From IMG/VR virus record IMGVR_UViG_3300018875_000070, positions 1-27,814 of that record: 27,814 bases of DNA. One strand, written 5' to 3'. Position 1 is the stretch's first letter. Every line of letters begins with the position of its first letter. The translations under genes were made by a program, and so were the position numbers. The DNA comes from a virus. Under the pieces are notes generated by a model that did not search any database, was not told the origin of the DNA, and saw only the letters and a list, made by a program, of their open reading frames with translations. This document shows, in pieces, positions 6,946-14,098 of the stretch.

Positions 6946-7599
6946 TCAGCCGGCCCGAAGTGATTCCAGGAACCGAACTGCGTCATTCGCCTTCGCCTCG
7001 GGCTCCCCCCGAAGATGCGGCGCTGCCTTGCTCGCAATCGCGGCAGCAAGGCTCTTTGAGAAGCCGCCTGCATCCCGCAGGAACTCCTCGAACTCGCGGA
7101 CGGTCGGCATGTTGCCGGCCTCCAGAATGGATTTGATGCTCGTCACACGAGCCTGGATCAGCATCGGCATCGTGACGAGCGAGATCTCGCGAAGATCGAT
7201 CTTCTTGAGACGGCGGGCGCGCCGCTTGTCGTCGAACTCGGCCCCACCCGGCGGCAGACGATACCCAATGGATAGGCCGCCGATCGTCTTGCGCTTCAGT
7301 TTGCCGTACGCACGACGGGCCAACGGATCATCCTCGATATCAAGATAGCCTTTGACATACAGGCCCTTGGTATCCTCGGCGATATCCGTCCACCCACCGA
7401 TAGGCTCACGCTGGTCGTGCTGCCAGAGCATCGGGATCATGCGGCCTTCCTTCTTGGACTGCACCAGTCCCTCAATGAAAGCACCGGGCTCCACGATGTC
7501 ACCACCCTGATCCAGGGCGCCGAAGATCGAGGCATAGCCCTCGAACTCGCCGGTTTCCTTGAGATCCTTTGTCTCGAAGGTGAAATCAAGCGTCTGCAT
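6946..7599 (-). CDS. phage prohead protease, HK97 U35 family
   Basis: A 217-aa serine protease that cleaves the capsid delta domain and portal region during head maturation. I place the start at ATG 7599 (MQTLDFTFETKDLKETG); it overlaps the portal stop by 14 bp. The strand FEGYASIFGALDQGGDIVEP, followed by GAF, is the family signature. His61 in LWQHDQREPIGG and Ser110 in TIGGLSIGYR are the expected catalytic pair, with LREISLVTMPMLIQARV completing the core. Residues beyond 160 form a helical tail. Lies between portal and capsid genes, the standard order. Confidence 0.93.
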   Translation of the reverse strand: MQTLDFTFETKDLKETGEFEGYASIFGALDQGGDIVEPGAFIEGLVQSKKEGRMIPMLWQHDQREPIGGWTDIAEDTKGLYVKGYLDIEDDPLARRAYGKLKRKTIGGLSIGYRLPPGGAEFDDKRRARRLKKIDLREISLVTMPMLIQARVTSIKSILEAGNMPTVREFEEFLRDAGGFSKSLAAAIASKAAPHLRGEPEAKANDAVRFLESLRAG

Positions 7600-8827
7600 T
7601 GCTGTTCCTCGCAGGTGCAGGGAGCGCGGCTTGGCCGGCCTGCGTGATCGGCACGTTCTGGCTCTGCATCCGGGGCACATTCCCGCCCTCGACGGGCGGC
7701 ATGTTCTCCAGGGCGCGAACCTCGTTGATAGTCATCCAGCCGTTAGTGAGAGCCGATTGGTAGAAGGACGCTCGCGCCTTGCTGTCGCCGCGCAGGAGGC
7801 CCTCAAGGTTGAATTCGATGGTGACGCCAGCCGAGCGGTCCGCGGGCGTCAGGAGTTGCTTCTCGAGCGCCTGCTCGATCCTCTTCAGCCGGCGGCGCAG
7901 GGTGAACTTCTGGAAACCTAGGGTCTGCTGCTCGAGACCCGTTCCCCAGCTCGTGGTCTTCTCGGTATGACCGACCATATGAGGCGGCACGCCAAAGAAA
8001 CGGCAGATTTCCTCGACCGAGAAGGCGCGACTCTGCAGCATCTGAGCGTCTTCCGGATTGATCGTCAGCTGGCTCCACGTCATGCCGCCTTCGGCGATAA
8101 AGGGACGGCCTGCATTGACGGTGCCAAGGAATTTCTCCGTCAGGCGCGCGTCGAGTTCCTCGCGCTGTTGCTTGTTCAGATACTCCTTCACAGACAGAAC
8201 GCCGGAAGGACGCATGCCATTCTGAAACGTCTTCGCGGCGGCCCGATCGATGGCGAGCGAGAGTCCGAAGACTTGGCGACCGAAGGCCAGTGTAGACATG
8301 CCACCGAGAGGATTCCCACCAAAGCCGCGAATATGCAGAACATCCTTGTCCGTGAGAACGTAGGACTTGCGGTCCTGGCTCCAGCGGTACTCGATATCTC
8401 CGTTCTCAAGCCGCCGGACGTTCACGATATCCGGCTGGATGGGCTCCAGAGCGATGATGCGGCCATTCTCGCGGACCTTGCGGGAATAGGCGTTGCCCCA
8501 GAGCTCGACCGATGCCGCCTTGAACTCCCAGTAATCGACCGCCGTCTGATCGTAGTTCGGGCTGTCGTGCAGAAGCCGGTAGAGCGGATGATCGTCTGCC
8601 ACCTCGCGGGCACCACCCTCCTTGGTCCGGTAGACCATAAGCGGCAGGGACGCGATGGTCCCGGCCAGGAGGTTCACGCAGGCCCAGGCCGCCGACAGTC
8701 CGAGGACGCTCGATGCCGTGACGCCCTCCCCCGCGTGGCTTTCGCCTCCAGGCTCACGCCAGCCCGCCGGATCAGTCAGGGACAAGCGTTGGACGAAGAA
8801 CGCTGCCATTTTCTGAAGCAGTTTCAC
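7586..8827 (-). CDS. phage portal protein, HK97 family
   Basis: A 413-aa protein starting at GTG 8827; the GTGA sequence overlaps the terminase stop by 4 bases. It forms the dodecameric DNA channel at one vertex and docks the terminase. Recognisable blocks are AWACVNLLAGTIASLPLMVY, DHPLYRLLHDSPN, WGNAYSRKVRENG, VLHIRGFGGNPLGGMSTLAF, EEICRFFGVPPHMVGHTEKT and QTLGFQKFTLRRRLKRIEQA, all in the conserved order of the HK97-type portal family. The C-terminal GWMTINEVRALENMPPVEGG is the usual closing block. Length is normal for the family. Confidence 0.95.
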   Translation of the reverse strand: MKLLQKMAAFFVQRLSLTDPAGWREPGGESHAGEGVTASSVLGLSAAWACVNLLAGTIASLPLMVYRTKEGGAREVADDHPLYRLLHDSPNYDQTAVDYWEFKAASVELWGNAYSRKVRENGRIIALEPIQPDIVNVRRLENGDIEYRWSQDRKSYVLTDKDVLHIRGFGGNPLGGMSTLAFGRQVFGLSLAIDRAAAKTFQNGMRPSGVLSVKEYLNKQQREELDARLTEKFLGTVNAGRPFIAEGGMTWSQLTINPEDAQMLQSRAFSVEEICRFFGVPPHMVGHTEKTTSWGTGLEQQTLGFQKFTLRRRLKRIEQALEKQLLTPADRSAGVTIEFNLEGLLRGDSKARASFYQSALTNGWMTINEVRALENMPPVEGGNVPRMQSQNVPITQAGQAALPAPARNSNADA

Positions 8828-10689
8828 GCCGGCGCTCCCAGGCTCGCGATGAAGTCGTTCAATGTCCCGCCCTTCGTCGTCAGTTCAGCGTCCGCCGATC
8901 CCGTAGCCATCGCGATCGTCACCAGCCCGTCAATGCGTCCACGTGAACGCTTCTTGTCGAAGGCCCGGTTCTTCTGCCCGTCGCTGATCAGCGCCGCATT
9001 CGCCGCGCACGAGTAAGTCACCGGAGAGGCGTCGATCGTAATCCCGCCCGTGAGGATCCGGTCCTCAAGCCGCTCGATAGAACGCGGCATGCAGAGTTGC
9101 TTGTCCTCGAACATGACCCGGGTGCCCTGGGCATGGCTCACGAGCTTGAGCCCCTGCCCTTCAGGCTTATCCGGGCCTTCGTATTTCCAGACGTCGAGCC
9201 CGACGTCGTCGCAGGCCTTCATGAAGTCCGCCATGCCGGCCGGATCGAAGGCGAGGAATTGAACGTCGTGTTCGGCGACGAGCTGCGCCACCTGCTCCGC
9301 AACATAGGTCTTATCGATCACGGCGCCGGGGACGGCGGTCAAATGCCCTTGCTCAACCCACTGTTCATACGGCGCCTGGTCGGCACGTGCACGGTCAGCC
9401 AGCCCCTGTTGCGTGGTCCAGTACCAAGTCTTGGCCCAGAGATGCCCGTCCTCATCGATCCAGACCGCCGTCAGGGCCGTCAGGTCGTTCTTCTGGGACA
9501 GGTCCAGCGAGAGCCAGCATCGGCACCCTTTCAGCGCCTCTGGATTGACCTCACCCTGAACTGCCGACCATGCCTCTTCCGCAATCCAGAAGTCGATGGC
9601 GCCAATCGGAATCCCGAAGTACAGGCGCTTGACCGACAGGGCCGTCGAGAGCAGCTGGCGCGCCGTGTTGACCTCGCCCCTGATGTTCTCAATCGGGAAC
9701 GTGATGCCGAGTGCCGGCAGGGCCTTCTGCCAAGCCGCCTCGTTGTCGAAAATCGTCTCCCGGTCCGCCTTGTCGACCCGGGCGATGAAAGCGAAAGCCT
9801 CGTCGTCCTTGATCTCGCCCCGGGCGACCTTCTGATAGAACTCCGAATACTCCGTGCCAACGATCTGCGTCGATGCCGGGGTGTTGGTGCCCAGCAGCAT
9901 CAAGGCGTCCCCCGGCATCTTCGCGATCGCGCGGCGCCAAGTCTCGATCGATGTGCCGTGCTTGAACTCATGGATCTCGTCCGCCAGCACTGCTGTCGGG
10001 CGCGGACCCGAGATCGCCTCGCCGTTGGCGAGCGACTGAAACTTGCTGTTCGTCTCCGGATGTTCGATCTTCCACGCGTTGTCGCCCTCGCCGCGGATGA
10101 CGACCTCGCCGCGCTCCTCGAGCGTGTCGGTCTCGTCGCCTCCTGGGATCGGAGCCCGGCACATGGCAACCGCATCCTTGAAGAGCACGTTCGCCGTGGC
10201 CCGGTCCTGGCCGATGGAATAGATCTCAGAGCGCGGGATGCCGTAATAGCCCATCAGGTAGATGCCGATGGCAGCCATCAGCGGCGACTTCGCTTGCCCC
10301 TTGCCTGTCTCCAGCCACCCGGCACGAAACCTCATCCGCCCGCTGTCCTTGCGCCACCCGAACAGCGAGCCGATCACGAAGGTGTGCCATGGCAGCGGGT
10401 GAAACGGCTCCCCTGCCTTGGCCCCTGCCGTCACCGACAGCACCGCCGGGAAGAACCCGAGCGCGTGAGCCGCCTTCTCCGGCGACCAGTGCAATCCGCG
10501 CGCTGGTCCGTCCTTCAGATCCTTCAGATGACGCTCGGCCGCGTGCCTGACGATCTCCCCTGCAACGATCCGGCCCTCGACCACATCGACCGCCCATGCA
10601 GTCGTCGGATCATTTGGATACCGGCTTGAGGTAGGCGTCTGCTGCCCTTTGGACTTTCTTGCCACGCTGTACCTTCGCCGCCTTGCCAC
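8824..10689 (-). CDS. terminase large subunit (HK97/phage terminase-like, YmfN type)
   Basis: A 621-aa packaging motor. Starts at GTG 10689, overlapping the small-subunit gene by 80 bp; the basic leader (MARRRRYSVARKSKG) may be partly untranslated if a later start is used. The ATPase domain shows the Walker A region WLETGKGQAKSPLMAA (about residues 125-140), Walker B AVLADEIHEF (about 233-242) and the coupling motif LMLLGTNTPAST. The C-terminal RNase H-like nuclease begins at CRCWLSLDLSQKNDLTALTA and continues with FLAFDPAGMADFMKACDDVG. It binds the portal and cuts and translocates DNA. Codon usage is strongly GC3-biased throughout. Confidence 0.95.
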   Translation of the reverse strand: MARRRRYSVARKSKGQQTPTSSRYPNDPTTAWAVDVVEGRIVAGEIVRHAAERHLKDLKDGPARGLHWSPEKAAHALGFFPAVLSVTAGAKAGEPFHPLPWHTFVIGSLFGWRKDSGRMRFRAGWLETGKGQAKSPLMAAIGIYLMGYYGIPRSEIYSIGQDRATANVLFKDAVAMCRAPIPGGDETDTLEERGEVVIRGEGDNAWKIEHPETNSKFQSLANGEAISGPRPTAVLADEIHEFKHGTSIETWRRAIAKMPGDALMLLGTNTPASTQIVGTEYSEFYQKVARGEIKDDEAFAFIARVDKADRETIFDNEAAWQKALPALGITFPIENIRGEVNTARQLLSTALSVKRLYFGIPIGAIDFWIAEEAWSAVQGEVNPEALKGCRCWLSLDLSQKNDLTALTAVWIDEDGHLWAKTWYWTTQQGLADRARADQAPYEQWVEQGHLTAVPGAVIDKTYVAEQVAQLVAEHDVQFLAFDPAGMADFMKACDDVGLDVWKYEGPDKPEGQGLKLVSHAQGTRVMFEDKQLCMPRSIERLEDRILTGGITIDASPVTYSCAANAALISDGQKNRAFDKKRSRGRIDGLVTIAMATGSADAELTTKGGTLNDFIASLGAPA

Positions 10690-11041
10690 GTCGAACAGGT
10701 GGGATGCCGAGTTCTACTTCCAGGACCCTGATCTCTTCCCCGGCCTGGCGCATGATGCCCCAGTACGGATTCACCTGTGGGACCTTGGTCCGTTTTGCCT
10801 TCATGATCGTGCCGTGTTCGGCGACCTCCCGGGCCGCCCGGGTGAACTGCACCCGGTACAGCACCAGGCGCTCGATCATGTGGCCGTTTTCGATCGCGAG
10901 CGTCTGCGCTTCCTGCAGGCTGCGGATCACGAGCCCCCACTCGTCATGAGCAAGAGCAATATCGAGTTCGTCGGAGAAGAGCTGCGACCAATCCGGTTCG
11001 GCCGGAACGCCGTCGCCGCCCTGAATTGACGTTAAACTCAC
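10610..11041 (-). CDS. terminase small subunit (P27-like)
   Basis: A 143-aa protein from GTG 11041; GGGGATGA upstream can serve as ribosome binding site and is part of a perfect inverted repeat. Helical throughout: WSQLFSDELDIALAHDEWGL, VIRSLQEAQTLAIENGHMIE, VLYRVQFTRAAREVAEHGTI, then NPYWGIMRQAGEEIRVLEVE and LGIPPVRRGK with a Lys/Arg-rich tail. The 'NP......A......L...LG..P..R' ending is diagnostic of the P27 small-terminase family. It recognises the packaging site. Placed directly before the large subunit and after HNH and the putative cos region. Confidence 0.87.
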   Translation of the reverse strand: MSLTSIQGGDGVPAEPDWSQLFSDELDIALAHDEWGLVIRSLQEAQTLAIENGHMIERLVLYRVQFTRAAREVAEHGTIMKAKRTKVPQVNPYWGIMRQAGEEIRVLEVELGIPPVRRGKAAKVQRGKKVQRAADAYLKPVSK

Positions 11042-11155
11042 GGTTCATCCCCGAAGGGGATGGCCGAAACCCCCCTTCCTAAAATTCATCGCAGTGCGAA
11101 CGGAGGACCCCGGTCGGTCTCGCCCCCTACGGCCTCAGACTTTTGACCGCCCCCC
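11042..11155. other. noncoding region, candidate cos/terminase-binding site
   Basis: A 114-bp gap between HNH and terminase genes. It contains a perfect 7-bp inverted repeat with 3-nt loop (CATCCCC-GAA-GGGGATG, 11046-11062) and C/G runs (CCCCCCTAGGGCC at about 11150-11162). In HNH-terminase siphophages the cohesive-end site usually lies in this gap, so this is the best candidate for cos. I cannot locate the cut from sequence alone. The inverted repeat is also close enough to the small-terminase start to affect its translation. Confidence 0.35.
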
Positions 11156-11530
11156 CTAGGGCCTGCGGTTCCATGGATGGTTCGGATCAGTCGGCCGTCC
11201 CGTCACATCCACACCCACGCACGAGAGACCGCGCTTCTCTTCCCTTTGGATCGCACTGTCATGGCAGGGCTTGCAGGTAGACTCGTGGTTGCTCGGGTCG
11301 ATGAAGAGCTGCCAGTTTCCACGGTGCGGGACGCGGTGGTTGACGACTGTCGCCCTCACCTTCTTGCCCTGCCTCAAGCACCGTTCGCAGTAGGGCTGGC
11401 GACTGAGCTGCGCAGGCCGAGCCTGCTTGGTCCACTCCGGCCTTGAGTACCAGGAGCGATATGGGCTGGCTGACCTTCGCTTGGCGTCGTGCTCTCTCTG
11501 CCTTGCTCTGTAGTCCAGGGGCTTGGGCAT
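11156..11530 (-). CDS. HNH endonuclease of the packaging module
   Basis: A 124-aa nuclease starting at ATG 11530, which overlaps the stop of the 47-aa gene by one base (TGATG). A basic N-terminus (LDYRARQREHDAKRRSAS) is followed by the zinc-binding and HNH core: YCERCLRQGKKV (CxxC), TVVNHRVPHRGNWQLFIDPS, NHESTCKPCHDSAIQREEKR (second CxxC with the closing His). Such HNH proteins lie next to the terminases of cos-type HK97-like phages and are needed with the large subunit for specific DNA cleavage. Family length and position are typical. Confidence 0.9.
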   Translation of the reverse strand: MPKPLDYRARQREHDAKRRSASPYRSWYSRPEWTKQARPAQLSRQPYCERCLRQGKKVRATVVNHRVPHRGNWQLFIDPSNHESTCKPCHDSAIQREEKRGLSCVGVDVTGRPTDPNHPWNRRP

Positions 11531-11673
11531 CAGGCCAGTAACAGTTCCCGGCGCATGGCGTCTTGGCTGTCGAGATGGAGCATGAACACCTGCTTCTTGC
11601 GCATCTCGGATAGCTGCAATTCCGTCTGGTTTTCCCTGAGTGTCAGGGTGAGGAAGCGGTAGAGGATGTCCAT
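11530..11673 (-). CDS. 47-aa protein coupled to HNH endonuclease gene
   Basis: ATG at 11673 to TGA at 11532-11530, encoding MDILYRFLTLTLRENQTELQ then LSEMRKKQVFMLHLDSQDAM and RRELLLA. It is predicted to be a single amphipathic helix pair. The TGATG junction with the HNH start is strong evidence that it is translated and coupled. No clear Shine-Dalgarno is visible upstream, where an AGGAGG occurs only on the other strand. I recognise no family; it may be an accessory of the packaging module. Confidence 0.5.
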   Translation of the reverse strand: MDILYRFLTLTLRENQTELQLSEMRKKQVFMLHLDSQDAMRRELLLA

Positions 11674-11798
11674 AGTGCTACGTTATTACGCATAAGGAGG
11701 CTGGCTCGGCTCCATCGAGTGCTGGTTCCCCGCGACCCTGCTGGATATTGTCCAGCTTGTCCGAAAGGGGTAAGGCACTGGCGGAGTCGGGCAAGTTC
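11674..11798. other. intergenic region between packaging and accessory modules
   Basis: This 125-bp stretch separates divergent genes. It carries an AAGGAGG on the plus strand at 11694-11700 that has no ATG at the right distance. The frame of the next plus-strand gene is open from a TTG at 11748. Promoters for both directions probably lie here, but I cannot point to convincing -35/-10 boxes. Confidence 0.3.
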
Positions 11799-12017
11799 AT
11801 GATCCAGAAACTTCCTTCAATCGACCATTCGGTCTCGTTGCACGCTTATCGTGCCTACCTGCTCAATGAGCAGGGTCGCTTTATGAACGTGATTGAGCTC
11901 TTCTGCCGGGATGACGAGGATGCGATTGAGCAGGCCCGTCGTCTTGCCAATGATCATGCCGTGGAGATCTGGGAGCGTGATCGGAAGGTAGCGCTCATCC
12001 CAGCATCTAACTCCTGA
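11799..12017 (+). CDS. small alphaproteobacterial conserved protein, 72 aa
   Basis: MIQKLPSIDHSVSLHAYRAY, then LLNEQGRFMNVIELFCRDDE, DAIEQARRLANDHAVEIWER and DRKVALIP. The 'YRAYLL...G.......L.C.DDE.AI..A..L...H.VE.W...R.VA' pattern is a short protein family widespread on Rhizobiales chromosomes and mobile elements, without known function. I choose ATG 11799; the frame extends to a TTG at 11748 (17 more residues), which is possible but lacks a good ribosome binding site. The gene converges on the 40-aa minus-strand gene with an 11-bp overlap. Confidence 0.6.
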   Translation: MIQKLPSIDHSVSLHAYRAYLLNEQGRFMNVIELFCRDDEDAIEQARRLANDHAVEIWERDRKVALIPASNS

Positions 12018-12129
12018 ACAGCCCCAGCCTCTCGGTCATGCTCTCTTCCACATACTGGTGAGGAGCGATCTCTACCATGGTCGCTCCATCATCGGAGCGG
12101 ATGTAGGTCTTGCGGGGTTTGGTGGACAT
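12007..12129 (-). CDS. 40-aa protein divergent from toxin-antitoxin operon
   Basis: ATG 12129 to TAG 12009-12007, encoding MSTKPRKTYIRSDDGATMVE and IAPHQYVEESMTERLGLFRS. Only 39 bp separate its start from the toxin start, so the palindrome at 12143-12162 sits in its promoter too. No clear ribosome binding site is seen, and no family is recognised. It might be a real micro-protein or a chance frame; even third-position GC use and the divergent promoter favour a gene slightly. Confidence 0.35.
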   Translation of the reverse strand: MSTKPRKTYIRSDDGATMVEIAPHQYVEESMTERLGLFRS

Positions 12130-12134
12130 ATCGC

Positions 12135-12163
12135 TTGACAATTTGTAGCCTATAAGCTACAAG
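12135..12163 (+). promoter_or_regulatory. toxin-antitoxin promoter with palindromic operator
   Basis: A consensus -35 box TTGACA (12135-12140) is followed at 17-bp spacing by a weak -10 (TACAAG, 12158-12163). Between and over them lies an inverted repeat TTGTAGC-N6-GCTACAA (12143-12162), palindromic but for one base pair. The start codon of the toxin is 5 bp beyond the -10. Such 'TGTAGC..ATA..GCTACA' palindromes are the usual binding sites of the antitoxin, or toxin-antitoxin complex, for HigBA-type modules, giving autoregulation. Confidence 0.75.
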
Positions 12164-12168
12164 TAAGC

Positions 12169-12465
12169 ATGATCGAAGTTCGCCAGACAGCCGAGTATGC
12201 CAAGTGGTTCGACACCCTTCGGGATGTGAACGCCAAGGCCAGGATCAACGTCCGCATCCGCCGTCTCTCCCTTGGCAACCCCGGCGATGTGAAGCCGGTG
12301 GGTGAAGGCGTCAGTGAGATGCGGGTCGATTACGGCCCCGGCTATCGGATCTACTTCGTTCAGCGTGGTCAGGTTGTGGCTCTTCTGCTCTGTGGTGGCG
12401 ACAAGAGCAGCCAGAGCCGGGACATCGAAAAGGCGAAAGCCCTCGCCAAAGAATGGAAGGAGTGA
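12169..12465 (+). CDS. HigB/RelE-type toxin (addiction module killer protein)
   Basis: A 98-aa protein of the phage-derived Gp49-like / RelE-superfamily (putative addiction module killer, TIGR02683 type). Diagnostic blocks are MIEVRQTAEYAKWFDTLRDV, ARINVRIRRLSLGNPGDVKP, the strand VSEMRVDYGPGYRIYFVQRG and VVALLLCGGDKSSQSRDIEK with A.ALAKEWK at the C-terminus. Members are ribosome-dependent or related mRNA interferases. Full length for the family (about 95-105 aa). Toxin-first order, 4 bp ahead of the antitoxin ATG, is typical for this family. Expressed from the palindromic promoter immediately upstream. Confidence 0.92.
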   Translation: MIEVRQTAEYAKWFDTLRDVNAKARINVRIRRLSLGNPGDVKPVGEGVSEMRVDYGPGYRIYFVQRGQVVALLLCGGDKSSQSRDIEKAKALAKEWKE

Positions 12466-12469
12466 GCCT

Positions 12470-12754
12470 ATGCCCCTCGAAACCAAGCCTTGGGATGCTG
12501 CCGAGCACCTCGACAGCGAAGAAGCCATGGCGGCCTATCTCGATGCCGCTCTTGAGGATGGAGACCCTGCCCTCATCTCTGCCGCCCTTGGCGATATCGC
12601 CAGGGCAAAGGGCATGAGCCAGCTTGCCAGAGAGACCGGGCTTTCCCGTGAGAGCCTCTATCGGTCTCTCAGTGCAGAGGGCAATCCTGAGCTTGCAACC
12701 GTCGTCAAGGTTATGAAGTCGCTCGGGCTCAGGCTCTCTGCAGTTCCTGTATAA
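12470..12754 (+). CDS. HigA-like antitoxin, HTH protein (addiction module antidote)
   Basis: A 94-aa protein starting at ATG 12470, 4 bp after the toxin stop; upstream in-frame sequence belongs to the toxin shadow. The N-terminus (TKPWDAAEHLDSEEAMAAYL then DAALEDGDPALISAALGDIA) is the region that wraps the toxin in this family (TIGR02684 type). Residues 48-90 form a Cro/CI-type helix-turn-helix: AKGMSQLARETGLSRESLYR, SLSAEGNPELATVVKVMKSL, GLRL. It neutralises the toxin and binds the operon's palindrome. The pair could stabilise the prophage or act in abortive infection. Confidence 0.92.
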   Translation: MPLETKPWDAAEHLDSEEAMAAYLDAALEDGDPALISAALGDIARAKGMSQLARETGLSRESLYRSLSAEGNPELATVVKVMKSLGLRLSAVPV

Positions 12755-12759
12755 GAAAA

Positions 12760-12785
12760 GCCCCGTGCGATCATCTCGCCGGGGC
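12760..12785 (-). terminator. stem-loop terminator for minus-strand transcription
   Basis: Stem GCCCCG/CGGGGC (12760-12765 with 12780-12785), 14-nt loop. Read on the minus strand it is followed by TTTTCTTA, so it fits an intrinsic terminator for the secreted-protein gene at 12887-13192. Read on the plus strand it has no U-tract, and lies 6 bp after the antitoxin stop. Confidence 0.6.
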
Positions 12786-12802
12786 ACCTGCCTAAAGCTA
12801 AC

Positions 12803-12831
12803 GCACTCCGGGTGAAAATCACCGAGAGTGC
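12803..12831 (+). terminator. stem-loop downstream of antitoxin gene
   Basis: Arms GCACTC/GAGTGC plus GGTGA/TCACC separated by a 2x2 mismatch, with an AAA loop. The stem is followed by TTTGAGAACTTATTT on the plus strand. It probably ends transcription of the toxin-antitoxin operon; the U-tract is weak. Confidence 0.5.
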
Positions 12832-12886
12832 TTTGAGAACTTATTTCTAGCGCAGTGATTCAAGCGTTGCAAGAGTTAAATGCGAC

Positions 12887-13192
12887 TTATGGACACCGCC
12901 GAAGCTGGCGCGACATATCCTCCGAAGCCTCAATGAAATCACGTATTACCGGCACCATTTGTGCGCGCTTCGCATCCATCTCTCGGATCGAGGCAAGCAG
13001 GGCGCCACTCGTCCGCTGCTCAATTGGTCCAGTGTCGAGAGATTCAGCTGCTTCTGCCATCGCACTTACGCCCTCGATCATTTTACGCAAGTGGGTGTCA
13101 AGGTAGCGGCACTCGCTCTTAGAAAGCGGTGCCGCCCATGCTGGCGCGGAAGCAGTGAAAGCGGCAACGGCCGCAACGGTGAGAATACGCAT
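12887..13192 (-). CDS. small secreted protein with PLSKSEC motif (copy A)
   Basis: A 101-aa protein started at ATG 13192, with a GGGGGC purine tract upstream; the frame continues to 13228 without support. A signal peptide is evident: MRILTVAAVAAFTASAPAWA with predicted cleavage before APLS. The mature part begins PLSKSECRYLDTHLRKMIEG, continues EAAESLDTGPIEQ and KRAQMVPVIRDFIEASEDMS, and ends in RQLRRCP. Two conserved cysteines (SKSEC near the start, LRRC at the end) could form a disulfide in the periplasm. It is clearly homologous to the protein at 20307-20615. I know no named family. Expressed alone, facing the terminator at 12760. Confidence 0.75.
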   Translation of the reverse strand: MRILTVAAVAAFTASAPAWAAPLSKSECRYLDTHLRKMIEGVSAMAEAAESLDTGPIEQRTSGALLASIREMDAKRAQMVPVIRDFIEASEDMSRQLRRCP

Positions 13193-13259
13193 ATTGAGCC
13201 CCCAATTTTGAGACCCTGAGTCTATCATGCCTGTGACATAGGGGAATAAGCCGTCTGTC

Positions 13260-13916
13260 TTACTCCGCCGCCTCCAGACGTTGCAGTTCCGTCGCCTTCA
13301 TCTGCACCTTCGTCCCTCGGCCCATGATATCGAGCAGCACTTCCACCCTGCCCTTTGACAGCATGGAAACGACTTGCGCCTGAAGGTCTGCGAAGGCTCC
13401 GACCGTGAGCCGCACGACCTCTCCTGGCTGATACTGCGGCCCGAGATCTGGCAGGCGCGTGAAGTCGAACTCTCCGGCCATCTCCCGCTCAAGCAGCCTC
13501 GCCAGTGGATGGATGGGCGCTTCCTGCCCGTCTCGTGGCTCAGGAGCGGGAATACGAGCTGGGGAGCCGTTGCCGTCGCGGACAAGGCCCTCAACGCCGT
13601 CCACACCTCTCATCCGGTAAAAGTCCTGATCCGGGCGCAGGCCGATGAACAGGTACCGGGGGAAGAGCGGAGACTCGCGGGCTTCCTTCTTCCTGGCGTG
13701 GACGACCCAGCGCTTTGTCTGAGGCAGATACGTCTGATACCCGGCGCGACGGAGGCCGAGCTGCGCCCTCCGCTCGCACTTGGGATTGCAGACGACCACG
13801 AACCAGGTGAAGCCCTCGAAGGTCTCCGGAGGCTCGTGGTTGATGATGCGGCCGATCTTGGCGAAGTGCGCAGGACCGTAGTGGGCAGACAGGACATAGC
13901 GGGGGGTGGTACTCAT
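13260..13916 (-). CDS. NusG/RfaH-like transcription antitermination protein
   Basis: A 218-aa protein starting at ATG 13916, overlapping the previous stop by one base (TAATG). The NGN domain is seen at residues about 35-105: FTWFVVVCNPKCERRAQLGL, RRAGYQTYLPQTKRWVVHAR, LFPRYLFIGLRPDQDFYRMR. A KOW-type C-terminal domain follows: YQPGEVVRLTVGAFADLQAQ, VVSMLSKGRVEVLLDIMGRG and TKVQMKATELQRLEAAE. It binds RNA polymerase and lets it read through terminators or pauses. As the last gene of the left early operon, next to the late region, it is a good candidate for the late-gene antiterminator (functional analogue of lambda Q); this role is inferred. Confidence 0.9.
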   Translation of the reverse strand: MSTTPRYVLSAHYGPAHFAKIGRIINHEPPETFEGFTWFVVVCNPKCERRAQLGLRRAGYQTYLPQTKRWVVHARKKEARESPLFPRYLFIGLRPDQDFYRMRGVDGVEGLVRDGNGSPARIPAPEPRDGQEAPIHPLARLLEREMAGEFDFTRLPDLGPQYQPGEVVRLTVGAFADLQAQVVSMLSKGRVEVLLDIMGRGTKVQMKATELQRLEAAE

Positions 13917-14098
13917 TACGCTGCTGCCTTCCATCCCATGCGGGCGAGGGCTTTCGTGACGGCTGATCGATCCACGCCATAGCGGCGGGCGATCTCGGTG
14001 CGCTTCATGCCCTGGTCGAGCAGGCGAAGGATTTCGCGCTGGTCGAGAATGATCTTGCCGCAATTGGCGTAGGGCTTCTTTTCGGGCCGATAGCTCAT
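13916..14098 (-). CDS. 60-aa helix-turn-helix protein
   Basis: Starts at ATG 14098 (MSYRPEKKPYANCGKIILDQ), overlapping the upstream stop by 4 bases; the frame continues upstream but is a shadow of the winged-helix gene. Residues 21-55 form a homeodomain-like helix-turn-helix: REILRLLDQGMKRTEIARRY, then GVDRSAVTKALARMGWK. This is similar to the DNA-binding part of Hin-type resolvases and to GcrA-like HTH modules, without a catalytic domain. Lies between an OmpR-type protein and a NusG-like protein, suggesting a role in the early-to-late switch. Confidence 0.7.
   Translation of the reverse strand: MSYRPEKKPYANCGKIILDQREILRLLDQGMKRTEIARRYGVDRSAVTKALARMGWKAAA

Noticed and set aside
5816-7348. 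Long plus-strand open frame (510 codons) across capsid and protease genes
   Set aside because: Antisense shadow of GC-rich genes; capsid and protease motifs on the minus strand are unmistakable.
9097-10629. Long plus-strand open frame (510 codons) opposite the large terminase
   Set aside because: Arg/Leu-rich shadow without any domain pattern; the minus strand encodes terminase.
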